Source: Microcystis aeruginosa W13-11 (GTDB lineage Bacteria > Cyanobacteriota > Cyanobacteriia > Cyanobacteriales > Microcystaceae). From it: a stretch of DNA of 6,701 nt. The notes under the pieces were generated by a model, which ran no database searches, was not told the DNA's origin, and saw nothing but the letters and a program-made list of their open reading frames with translations. How positions within the stretch are numbered: position 1 is the first letter of the stretch; every line of letters begins with the position of its first letter. The stretch lies in contig JAADBR010000178.1 of NCBI GenBank assembly GCA_009995705.1, forward strand, positions 1 through 6,701. Direction: 5' to 3'. Of this stretch, positions 1 through 5,583 are shown piece by piece. The position numbers and the translations under genes are program-made.

Positions 1-44
1 GGAAAAGTCTCAAAGAGACGATAGAAAATACTGTCCGTTTTCAC
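1..44 (-). CDS. Rpn/DUF2887-like nuclease, N-terminal end only (runs off left edge)
   Basis: Only the first 14 codons lie in the window. Read from a GTG at 44-42, they give (M)KTDSIFYRLFETF, with a proline likely next. I recall this opening from cyanobacterial DUF2887 / Rpn-family proteins (PD-(D/E)XK-like, recombination-promoting nuclease or transposase-like), which often start MKTD-IFYRLFQ-FPSIFFEL. A GAGG about 11 nt upstream of the GTG could serve as the ribosome binding site. The start codon abuts, in the same frame, the stop codon (47-45) of a decayed Rpn C-terminus, so the two look like tandem family members or a gene that re-initiates after a break. The catalytic part is outside the window, so activity cannot be judged. 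The family call rests on 14 residues and memory. Confidence 0.55.
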   Translation of the reverse strand, partial: MKTDSIFYRLFETF

Positions 45-236
45 TCAATTTTGTCCCTCAATGACTTGTGGTACTCGTTCAATCTCTAAGTCTAAAGCTT
101 GGGCAATTTGTTCTCTAGTTAATCCTAAGACCAATAAACGGGGAACAGAAAAACCAGCAAAAAGAGTTTTTAGGGCAATTTGTCAAGATTTCTCTTCTTT
201 GCCCTTTCCCTCTCCTTCCTCTAAAATGTCTCGATG
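45..236 (-). pseudogene. Decayed C-terminal fragment of an Rpn-like gene
   Basis: Reading leftward from just after the dapB stop, one frame gives a charged linker (HRDILEEGEGKGKEEKS), a TGA at 185-183, then 45 codons to a TGA at 47-45. The second part contains a helix-turn-helix-like stretch, LTREQIAQALDLEIERVPQV. A Glu/Gly/Lys-rich linker followed by a short helical tail of this kind is the usual C-terminus of cyanobacterial Rpn/DUF4351-type proteins. There is no start codon and no nuclease domain, and the in-frame TGA separates linker from tail, so this is best read as a remnant. The frame stays open right up to the TAA of dapB (239-237), so the truncation point lies at or inside the dapB end. 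The family assignment comes from composition and memory, not a search. Confidence 0.5.
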
Positions 237-1067
237 TTAGAGAATTTTTTCCAAACCGTAAACGAGGGATTGCAGCTGAGTAACTTTGCGGATAGAAAGG
301 AGAACCCCCGGCATATAACAGGAGCGATCGCTGGTATCATGACGAAGGGTATAGATTTCCCCGGGAGAACCGAAAATGACTTCCTGATGGGCAATTAAAC
401 CGGGTAAACGCACGCTATGAATACGGATCTTCTCAGCAGTTAAACCGCCTCTAGCGCCGGGGATGGTTTCTTTTTCGGAAACTTGGGCAGGATTAAAGGT
501 TTTACCCAATTCTGCCAGTAATTCGGCGGTTTTAATGGCTGTGCCACTGGGTGCGTCTGCTTTTTGATTGTGATGCAGTTCGATAATTTCTACATGATCA
601 AAGTAGCGAGATGCTTGCACGGCAGCTTGTTGTAGTAAAACCATGCCAATGGAAAAATTGGGGATAACTAAACAGCCGGTGCTGGCTTTTTCGGCAAATT
701 CGGCTAAATCTTGCAGTTGTGACGCCGATAATCCCGTAGTTCCCACCACTGGACGCACTCCATAGGCGATCGCACTGCGGGTATTGTCATAAACACCGTC
801 GGGATGGGTAAAATCCACCATCACCCCCTGCACTTTTTCCTGAGTTGCCAGGACTAAAACACTCTGTAAATCGTCGAGAATCGGCACTTCTAGGGGTTCA
901 CAACCGGCCACTTCTCCCACATCCTGACCCCGAAAAGCTGGATTTCGATCCACTGCACCCACTAAGAGCATATCATCGGCACGAGCAACGGCTTTAATGA
1001 CTTCCCGTCCCATTTTGCCAGCTGCACCGTTGACAACTACAGGAATCGGGTTTCTATTTTCGGTCAT
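237..1067 (-). CDS. dapB: 4-hydroxy-tetrahydrodipicolinate reductase
   Basis: This cytoplasmic enzyme reduces the DapA product (dehydrated hydroxy-tetrahydrodipicolinate) to tetrahydrodipicolinate with NAD(P)H, in the diaminopimelate/lysine pathway. Its 276 residues match the usual family length. The N-terminal Rossmann fold shows [10 protein letters not shown] at 13-22, the dinucleotide-binding loop. Family-typical motifs follow: VDFTHP (84-89), VVGTTG (107-112) and NFSIG (137-141). The signature [15 protein letters not shown] (163-177) contains the expected catalytic pair His165 and Lys169. The ATG at 1067-1065 is supported by an AAGGAG 11 nt upstream and a TATAAT box further up. The gene is separated from the asparaginase gene by 233 bp and appears to have its own promoter. 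Two perfect HIP1 octamers lie inside it. No defect is visible. The identification is secure. Confidence 0.97.
   Translation of the reverse strand: MTENRNPIPVVVNGAAGKMGREVIKAVARADDMLLVGAVDRNPAFRGQDVGEVAGCEPLEVPILDDLQSVLVLATQEKVQGVMVDFTHPDGVYDNTRSAIAYGVRPVVGTTGLSASQLQDLAEFAEKASTGCLVIPNFSIGMVLLQQAAVQASRYFDHVEIIELHHNQKADAPSGTAIKTAELLAELGKTFNPAQVSEKETIPGARGGLTAEKIRIHSVRLPGLIAHQEVIFGSPGEIYTLRHDTSDRSCYMPGVLLSIRKVTQLQSLVYGLEKIL
324..331. repeat. HIP1 octamer
   Basis: A perfect GCGATCGC palindrome inside dapB. HIP1 is highly over-represented in many cyanobacterial genomes. Only this copy and the one at 766-773 were found by eye. Confidence 0.85.
766..773. repeat. HIP1 octamer
   Basis: A second perfect GCGATCGC inside dapB, 442 bp from the first. 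Several seven-base near matches (CGATCGC) occur elsewhere, for example near 2386, 2975 and 4290, but they lack the full octamer. Confidence 0.85.
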
Positions 1068-1078
1068 AGTTAATTATT

Positions 1079-1084
1079 CTCCTT
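1079..1084 (-). promoter_or_regulatory. dapB ribosome binding site
   Basis: On the minus strand AAGGAG stands 11 nt before the dapB ATG (1067-1065). It is the only good Shine-Dalgarno match nearby and fixes this ATG as the start. Confidence 0.75.
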
Positions 1085-1094
1085 ACACATGGCG

Positions 1095-1100
1095 ATTATA
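1095..1100 (-). promoter_or_regulatory. dapB promoter, -10 box
   Basis: The minus strand carries an exact TATAAT at 1100-1095. Transcription starting about 7 nt downstream would give a leader of roughly 20 nt that includes the AAGGAG site. The hexamer at the expected -35 position with 17-bp spacing is AACGTT, which does not resemble TTGACA. The promoter would therefore be of a type relying on the -10 alone, or need an activator. Confidence 0.55.
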
Positions 1101-1150
1101 GATTGTAAATGGGTAATAACGTTTTTTAGGGAAAAAAATCAAGATATAAA

Positions 1151-1241
1151 TAAGTACCTAAGCAAAATTAATTACACATTTCGATAAAGCTTTTGCCTAT
1201 TGCCTATCCTAACCAAGAAATTAATTTTGCACGACTACTTA
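1151..1241. repeat. MITE-like inverted-repeat unit between asparaginase gene and dapB
   Basis: The arms at 1151-1173 and 1219-1241 are inverted copies of each other. TAAGTA (1151-1156) pairs with TACTTA (1236-1241), and GCAAAATTAATT (1162-1173) pairs perfectly with AATTAATTTTGC (1219-1230). The two paired blocks are interrupted by an unpaired 5-nt block on each side (CCTAA against ACGAC). The 45-bp centre includes a tandem 7-mer, TGCCTAT twice (1194-1207). The unit is 91 bp and non-coding, which fits a small non-autonomous element or a folded intergenic repeat. I see no convincing target duplication. It lies about 50 bp upstream of the dapB -10 box. Confidence 0.55.
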
Positions 1242-1247
1242 CTGCCC

Positions 1248-1281
1248 TAACACACCAAAAAGAAAAGTTTTTGATGTGTTA
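1248..1281 (-). terminator. Hairpin after the asparaginase gene, possible terminator
   Basis: Fourteen base pairs with one mismatch (C1255 opposite A1274) enclose a 6-nt loop (1262-1267). It begins 19 nt past the asparaginase stop codon on the minus strand, where an operon terminator would be expected. Against a classical intrinsic terminator, the stem is AT-rich and no U-tract follows; the runs of T lie within the stem and loop. It could instead be an mRNA-stabilising 3' hairpin or another repeat remnant. It would work equally well as an inverted repeat on either strand. Confidence 0.4.
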
Positions 1282-1300
1282 CCCTTGGTCAACCCACTGT

Positions 1301-2254
1301 TTATAACAAAGCCATTTCTCCCACCACTTCCAAGCGGGTATAACTGCCGATTTTGAGGAATTTTTCCGAGAGAGATTCGGCCACATTGGGAGTAATCCAG
1401 CCTAACTGTTTAAGAATTTGCAAAGCGGCGGCATATTTAGCCCGTTTGGAACCATCTAGGGCTTTTATTGCTAATCCTAAACCTTCACCGACGCGCCCGA
1501 TACATTGAATCCCTTCGGCCCCGGCTTTACTGACGATTTCCCCTTGGCTAACCTGCATTAATTCCGTATCAAAAGCCCCTTCTCCTGCTACCATGCGGGG
1601 ATGATAGGTCATAGCGCGGACGATTCTTTCTAAGTCTAAACGGTTGCCAGAGGCCAACTGGGCGTAGAGATGAGCTATTTGCCCTAACTGCATTGAATAG
1701 GTGGGCGCACCGCAGTCATCGTGGGCGCTGATTAATTCATCTCCCGGCATTCCCAATAATTCGGCAATTTTGCTTAAAATGAGCTTCTGTATCGGACTAG
1801 AACGCCGCAGATAGCTATTTAACGGCCAGCCCCGCTGTTGACACACCGCTAACATCCCGGCGTGTTTACCAGAACAATTGTACTGCAAGCGACTGGGTTT
1901 ACCGGACGGGAGGGGACATTGTAGGGCATTGGGATCGATATCGGCACGCCAGAGAATATTAAAGACTTGACGGGCCTGTTCCACTGTGCCTTGGTGAGAA
2001 CTACAGATAATAGCTAGATCCTTATCATTGAGATCGTAGCGTTCGAGGGTGCCGGTACTGATGACAGCCAGTGCTTGAAAAGGTTTTAGGGCCGAACGAA
2101 TAAAGGCGCTAGTTTCGGCGCTGCCGGCGGTGGATAATACCCGGCCGCGGTCATCGCAAATAGCGGCCTCGACATTATGAACCGATTCAATAATACCTTC
2201 CCGGAGGAGATGAATTTCTAAGCGGTGGGTTGGTGAACGTTTTACCCTATTCAT
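1301..2254 (-). CDS. L-asparaginase II, ReAV-like zinc type (PF06089)
   Basis: This enzyme hydrolyses L-asparagine to aspartate and ammonia. It belongs to the family of Rhizobium etli inducible asparaginase, not to the bacterial AnsA/AnsB or plant-type families. The 317 residues cover the whole fold. Catalytic-type motifs are RSALKPFQ (Ser54, Lys57) and SSHQGT (Ser85/Ser86). NCSGKHAG (Cys127, Lys130) and DDCGAP (Cys181) match the Cys-Lys-Cys zinc site of the R. etli enzyme, with the same 54-residue Cys-to-Cys spacing. SKAGAEG (Lys243) is the late conserved lysine. No signal peptide is seen, so it is probably cytoplasmic. The ATG lies 15 nt after the CGLD27 stop with no clear Shine-Dalgarno, so translation may depend on coupling. 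It is the last gene of the run and is followed by a hairpin. Confidence 0.92.
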   Translation of the reverse strand: MNRVKRSPTHRLEIHLLREGIIESVHNVEAAICDDRGRVLSTAGSAETSAFIRSALKPFQALAVISTGTLERYDLNDKDLAIICSSHQGTVEQARQVFNILWRADIDPNALQCPLPSGKPSRLQYNCSGKHAGMLAVCQQRGWPLNSYLRRSSPIQKLILSKIAELLGMPGDELISAHDDCGAPTYSMQLGQIAHLYAQLASGNRLDLERIVRAMTYHPRMVAGEGAFDTELMQVSQGEIVSKAGAEGIQCIGRVGEGLGLAIKALDGSKRAKYAAALQILKQLGWITPNVAESLSEKFLKIGSYTRLEVVGEMALL

Positions 2255-2269
2255 TCAGATTGGTTGCGG

Positions 2270-2773
2270 TTAGTGAGTGAAAAATAGCCAGAAAAGACCA
2301 CTGATAGCGACAATTGCCCCTAGAATCAGGGCGGTTTTTTGTAAACGCTGGAGAATGGGCTGGATTTGATAGGAGACGATTAAACGATCGCGGGCTAAAA
2401 TGGCGGCGGTTTTTGTCCAGATTTGGCCATCATACCAGCCCGACTCTTCATAAAATACTTTCTCTGATTGCAAGCGGTCATAGACGTAGAGCCAGCCTAG
2501 ATACAAGCGCAATAACACCAATCCTACCAAAATTGTCGAGCCAAAAATCCCCGCACAGAAGAAGAGAAAAGGGGCTTTTTTGAGGGGAAAACTAGCGGCG
2601 GCAATCGGTCCGACAATTAACCATGTCCACGACCATAACCAGAGAATTTTTTTCGTATAAGAGGCTACATCTAGCGTCGCCCAACGGAAAAACCAAGATT
2701 CTTTTAATTGTTCGTACTCGTTAACCGGCTGCTGTTCTTCCGGGACGGGACAGAAATCAAGGGAGGATTTCAT
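2270..2773 (-). CDS. CGLD27 family membrane protein (DUF1230)
   Basis: This is a small membrane protein of the CGLD27 family (conserved in green lineage and diatoms 27, PF06799), found in cyanobacteria and plastids. Plant and algal members have been linked to photosynthetic acclimation under iron limitation; the biochemical activity is unknown. Its 167 residues show the family signatures CPVPEEQQPVNEYEQL (8-23), SWFFRWAT (26-33), GPIAAASFP (55-63), LRLYLGW (88-94) and YEESGWYDGQIW (108-119). I see three hydrophobic segments, at about 43-62, 69-92 and 147-165, so it likely sits in the thylakoid or plasma membrane. The ATG is preceded by a strong GGAGGAG site lying across the end of rsfS, 5 nt upstream, so the two genes are probably translationally coupled. 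Confidence 0.92.
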   Translation of the reverse strand: MKSSLDFCPVPEEQQPVNEYEQLKESWFFRWATLDVASYTKKILWLWSWTWLIVGPIAAASFPLKKAPFLFFCAGIFGSTILVGLVLLRLYLGWLYVYDRLQSEKVFYEESGWYDGQIWTKTAAILARDRLIVSYQIQPILQRLQKTALILGAIVAISGLFWLFFTH

Positions 2774-2778
2774 GGATT

Positions 2779-3183
2779 CTACTCCTCCAAATGGTCGCTA
2801 GGTAGAGGAATACGTTGAGCATGACCCCAAAATGCTTCTAAATTATAAAATTCTCGCTCTTTTGGTAAAAAGATATGGACAATGATATCGCCATAATCCA
2901 TCAGGATCCAGCTACCTTCGCTTTTTCCTTCCACTTGTCGGGGGGATTGCTGCCATTCTAGTTCCATAGCAGCTTCGATCGCATCCTCGATCGCTCGCAC
3001 TTGGGTGGTAGAATAGCCAGTAATAATCAGAAAATAATCGGTTAAATAACAGATATCGGCGACTTTCAGGATGGCGATGTCCCCTGCTTTCTTGTCCTCG
3101 GCAGCGGTAACAATTGTCTCTAGAAAATTTTCGGTCTTGAGATTTTCGGCGACGGGGGTAATAATTCCAGTGGGATTGGTCAT
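2779..3183 (-). CDS. rsfS: Ribosomal silencing factor RsfS (Iojap/YbeB)
   Basis: RsfS binds ribosomal protein uL14 on the 50S subunit and blocks joining with the 30S subunit, damping translation when nutrients are scarce. The 134-residue protein has a short variable N-terminus, then the Iojap domain at about 22-121. Visible signatures are AAEDKKAGDIAILKV (27-41), LTDYFLI (47-53), EGKSEGSWILMDYGDIIVHI (85-104) and REFYNLEAFW (110-119). The last block is the part I recall as most conserved. The gene follows yqeK, its common bacterial partner, after 55 nt, and runs into CGLD27 with a 5-nt gap. The nearest Shine-Dalgarno-like AAAGGA is about 14 nt from the ATG, which is rather far. The identification is secure. 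Confidence 0.95.
   Translation of the reverse strand: MTNPTGIITPVAENLKTENFLETIVTAAEDKKAGDIAILKVADICYLTDYFLIITGYSTTQVRAIEDAIEAAMELEWQQSPRQVEGKSEGSWILMDYGDIIVHIFLPKEREFYNLEAFWGHAQRIPLPSDHLEE
2782..2788 (-). promoter_or_regulatory. Strong ribosome binding site of CGLD27, inside the rsfS end
   Basis: The minus strand has GGAGGAG, 8 nt before the CGLD27 ATG and overlapping the last rsfS codons and stop. This is the best Shine-Dalgarno match among the genes of this run, and its position implies coupling of the two reading frames. Confidence 0.75.
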
Positions 3184-3238
3184 TCAGTTTGTGGTTATCC
3201 TTTGACTGAGGTGGTTTTAAGCGAGTCTTGAGATTATG

Positions 3239-3835
3239 TTAATCAATGGTTTTAGTTTCTGTTGGTTGTTCTTTAACAATTTGTAACGCCCAGTTGCGGG
3301 TTAGCACGGTGCGGGGATGAATGGGACAATGGCTACTTAAAAGATATTTTAGGGAATAATCGCAGGTTTGTTGAACGCTTTTATGGAGATTTTGATAGCT
3401 GAGTTGTCGTAGGGCGTTTAATTCGGGTGTATCGCCGCGATTAGGTTCCAGGGCATCGGCAATAAAGACTATACAGCTAAGATCGCTCATATTGGGTTTA
3501 CCGAGGGTATGATTGCGAATTGCTTCGAGAATTTCCTCATCGGTAACGTTAAATTCTTTTTGGGCGACAATTGCACTCACGTCGGCGTGGAGTAAGTGAG
3601 GATGGGATAAACAGATATTATCCACGTCTATTCCCGCCGATTCCGCCATTTTTAGCAGTTTTTTGGGCTTGAAAAATTTAGCCAGATCGTGTAATAGCCC
3701 CGCTTGCCCTGCTTGGACGGGATCGAGATCGTGATGACGAGCTAAATCAATACACATGGTCTCCACACCGAGAATATGTCGCAGACGGTGTTCGTTGACG
3801 TTTTCTTTTAACCAGTCGATAACTTGCTGTCGCAT
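3239..3835 (-). CDS. yqeK: HD-domain hydrolase, YqeK family (symmetrical Ap4A hydrolase)
   Basis: YqeK proteins are cytoplasmic metal-dependent HD phosphohydrolases that split diadenosine tetraphosphate symmetrically into two ADP. Starting at the ATG 3835-3833 the protein has 198 residues, normal for the family. The HD metal ligands are all present: His20 (RLRHILGVE), His49-Asp50 (LLHDLAK), His83 (LLHADV), His109 (IRNHTLGKPNMSDL) and Asp127 (FIADALEPNRG). The frame stays open 14 codons further to a TTG at 3877. I prefer the ATG because it gives the usual MRQQVIDWL opening and is preceded by AAGGG about 11 nt away, and because the added stretch overlaps a possible -10 box. It precedes rsfS, a widespread pairing, and follows the GTPase gene after 81 nt. 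Confidence 0.93.
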   Translation of the reverse strand: MRQQVIDWLKENVNEHRLRHILGVETMCIDLARHHDLDPVQAGQAGLLHDLAKFFKPKKLLKMAESAGIDVDNICLSHPHLLHADVSAIVAQKEFNVTDEEILEAIRNHTLGKPNMSDLSCIVFIADALEPNRGDTPELNALRQLSYQNLHKSVQQTCDYSLKYLLSSHCPIHPRTVLTRNWALQIVKEQPTETKTID

Positions 3836-3867
3836 CTTTATTTTTGCCCTTGTGGAACCCCAAAACG

Positions 3868-3889
3868 ATTGTAACAATTACTATACAAT
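3868..3889. promoter_or_regulatory. Inverted repeat with possible -10 box upstream of yqeK
   Basis: ATTGTA (3868-3873) and TACAAT (3884-3889) form a perfect 6-bp inverted repeat around a 10-nt spacer. On the minus strand TACAAT at 3873-3868 is one base from the TATAAT consensus and sits 32 nt upstream of the yqeK ATG, so it may be a -10 box. No good -35 hexamer is seen (GGCAAA at 17-bp spacing). The symmetry could be an operator overlapping the promoter, or chance in AT-rich DNA. Confidence 0.3.
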
Positions 3890-3916
3890 TTTGCCTATCA
3901 CTCCTGGGTTAGATCG

Positions 3917-5485
3917 TTACCAATCATCCTCGCGATTAGCTTCTAAAACTTCTTCTTGCTGCCAATCATCCTGAAAAGGTTGTACCACTTTACTGATCGC
4001 ATCGGACACAAAAGACTTAATAAATTCTTCCTTGCGACTGAGTTGAAATTGTCTTTGTACCACTTCCGTCATACCACCGTCACCCCAGTCTTGATCCTGA
4101 CGGAAATATTCAATAAAACTTTTGCCAGCAATGCGGGTTAAATAGGCGGCACTGACCCCTTGAATTGCCTTACCGACTATATAGGTAGTAAAATTTAATT
4201 GTAGGATTCTGGCTAATAATTCTACTGCTCCTTTTACCACTCCCAAACTAACTAGAGTTTTACCCAAAGATACAGCCAATTCCTTGCCTCGATCGCTGTT
4301 AATTTCACAGCCATAAACTTGACCAATTTCCCTAACCATTTGAGCATTGACCGCCGCCGTTGCTAACAGATCGAACACTGGCAAGGGAGTCACGGCAATC
4401 ACTCCCGCACCAATCCACTGATAGCGATCAATAATTTTATCAGCTTGGCGACGACGTTGGCGATCAATAATTTTCCTAGCTTCTTCTCCTAATCTTTGGG
4501 ACTGTAAGAGGATATTATCTGCCACTAAATCCTCCCCTTCGGCGCGTAAAACTGAAGCCAAACGTTTAATTAAAGCTAAAATATCCGGTTCTGGTGTGAT
4601 CATTTGTCCACTGGTTAACTGTACTGGTTGGGGATTAGCGGCGACGGCAATAATATCGGCGGAAAGAATCACTCCTTTTAGACGTTCTCGTAATTGTTTT
4701 AAAATAATGTCTCGATCTTCATCGCTATAGAGATCGATTTTATTAAAGACTAAGAGAGAACGTTTACCCATATCAATTAAACGCAATAAAGGGCCGTATT
4801 CCGATTGTCGAATATCGTTATCGATGACAAATAAAAGTAAATCTGCTGCCGTGGCTAATTGTCGCGCTAACTGTTCCCTTTCACCTCCGGCTGCACCAAT
4901 TTCAAGAATACCGGGGGTATCGGTAATTTGAATTTCCCGATTCACACCTTTCATTTTTAAACTATAGGTTTCCCCTTTTTCCGTGGTTCCCATGGTTGCC
5001 TCCACATTACCCACCATTTGACCGATGAGAGCGTTAATTAAAGAGGTTTTTCCCGCCGATCCTGTGCCGAAAACGATGATTTTAACTTCTTTTCTGACTA
5101 AACTTCGCTCAATTTCTTGGGAACGCTTAATAAAAACCTGTTGGGTTACTTTATCTTGAATTTGCTCCACTTGTTGCCGGATAGCTTTTAAGGTTTCCCC
5201 GGCGGCCTCGGTTTTTTCTACCGGTAATTTTAGGGGTGGACGGGAGGAAGAACGCAAACCGCGGCGACTTTTTTGGCGCTGGGGCAGCAGGTAAAAGTAG
5301 TATAAAAGAATGTAGATCAGCAAGCCTAGCAGTCCGATAATGAGCAAAAGCAGAATATTAGCTAAGATAGGAGCGGTAAAGGCGATCTGGATGTAAAGAC
5401 GATAGATAGAGTCGACTAACCACAACATTAATCCGAAAATAAAGCTCAGACCAATGATTAAAGTGGCAAGACGAGGTAATTTCAT
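3917..5485 (-). CDS. Membrane-anchored GTPase with C-terminal DUF697 domain
   Basis: This is a 522-residue Era/Obg-like small GTPase fused to DUF697; the cellular role is not established. Two hydrophobic segments at about 5-27 and 38-68 anchor the N-terminus, followed by a basic linker (PQRQKSRRG). The G domain begins near 134. G1 is the P-loop GTGSAGKTS (140-148), a T-rich loop with Thr167/Thr168 fits G2, G3 is DTPG (189-192), and G4 is NKID (248-251). The C-terminal part, about 350-500, matches DUF697, including VIAVTPLPVFDLLATAAVNAQM-type residues from 362. The ATG at 5485 is the only ATG before the anchor, but no Shine-Dalgarno precedes it. A tnpB element begins just upstream, so the native promoter and leader may have been displaced. 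It faces into the yqeK-rsfS run and may be cotranscribed with it. Confidence 0.88.
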   Translation of the reverse strand: MKLPRLATLIIGLSFIFGLMLWLVDSIYRLYIQIAFTAPILANILLLLIIGLLGLLIYILLYYFYLLPQRQKSRRGLRSSSRPPLKLPVEKTEAAGETLKAIRQQVEQIQDKVTQQVFIKRSQEIERSLVRKEVKIIVFGTGSAGKTSLINALIGQMVGNVEATMGTTEKGETYSLKMKGVNREIQITDTPGILEIGAAGGEREQLARQLATAADLLLFVIDNDIRQSEYGPLLRLIDMGKRSLLVFNKIDLYSDEDRDIILKQLRERLKGVILSADIIAVAANPQPVQLTSGQMITPEPDILALIKRLASVLRAEGEDLVADNILLQSQRLGEEARKIIDRQRRRQADKIIDRYQWIGAGVIAVTPLPVFDLLATAAVNAQMVREIGQVYGCEINSDRGKELAVSLGKTLVSLGVVKGAVELLARILQLNFTTYIVGKAIQGVSAAYLTRIAGKSFIEYFRQDQDWGDGGMTEVVQRQFQLSRKEEFIKSFVSDAISKVVQPFQDDWQQEEVLEANREDDW

Positions 5486-5502
5486 CGGAAATTTTGGGTC
5501 TG

Positions 5503-5528
5503 AAACCCCGTCGTTCTACGACGGCTTT
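5503..5528 (+). repeat. Subterminal hairpin of the IS left end
   Basis: A perfect 6-bp stem, CCGTCG (5508-5513) with CGACGG (5519-5524), encloses the 5-nt loop TTCTA. It is extended by AAA (5503-5505) pairing with TTT (5526-5528) across an asymmetric C bulge. Short imperfect palindromes near the ends are what Y1 TnpA transposases recognise in IS200/IS605 elements. In the GTPase transcript the same hairpin would lie in the leader, about 18-20 nt before the ATG. Confidence 0.65.
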
Positions 5529-5554
5529 ACCGTTAAATACTAGCGCATTTACCA

Positions 5555-5583
5555 AATATATGCCAGAATGTGAGACATGGAAA
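5555..5583 (-). promoter_or_regulatory. Possible outward promoter from the IS toward the GTPase gene
   Basis: On the minus strand TTTCCA (5583-5578) and TATATT (5560-5555) are separated by exactly 17 bp. They match the -35 and -10 consensus at 4 and 5 of 6 positions. Transcription would start about 60 nt upstream of the GTPase ATG and pass through the left-end hairpin. Matches of this quality occur often by chance in AT-rich DNA. Confidence 0.25.

Noticed and set aside
1194..1207. CRISPR-like or iteron repeat, from tandem TGCCTAT
   Set aside because: Only two 7-bp units with no spacers; part of the MITE-like centre.
1248..1281. Classical Rho-independent terminator
   Set aside because: The stem is AT-rich and no T-run follows it on either strand, so it was kept only as a possible, non-classical terminator.
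2314..2583. 89-codon + strand open frame opposite CGLD27
   Set aside because: Antisense to a well-supported gene, low-complexity Arg/Ser-rich product, no recognisable motif.
3871..3886. NtcA-type nitrogen-control site upstream of yqeK, suggested by GTA...TAC
   Set aside because: The half sites are 10 nt apart, whereas the NtcA consensus is GTA-N8-TAC, and no correctly spaced -10 box follows.
3756..4141. Two short + strand open frames opposite the yqeK start and GTPase end
   Set aside because: Both are antisense to conserved coding sequence and have no motif or ribosome binding site.
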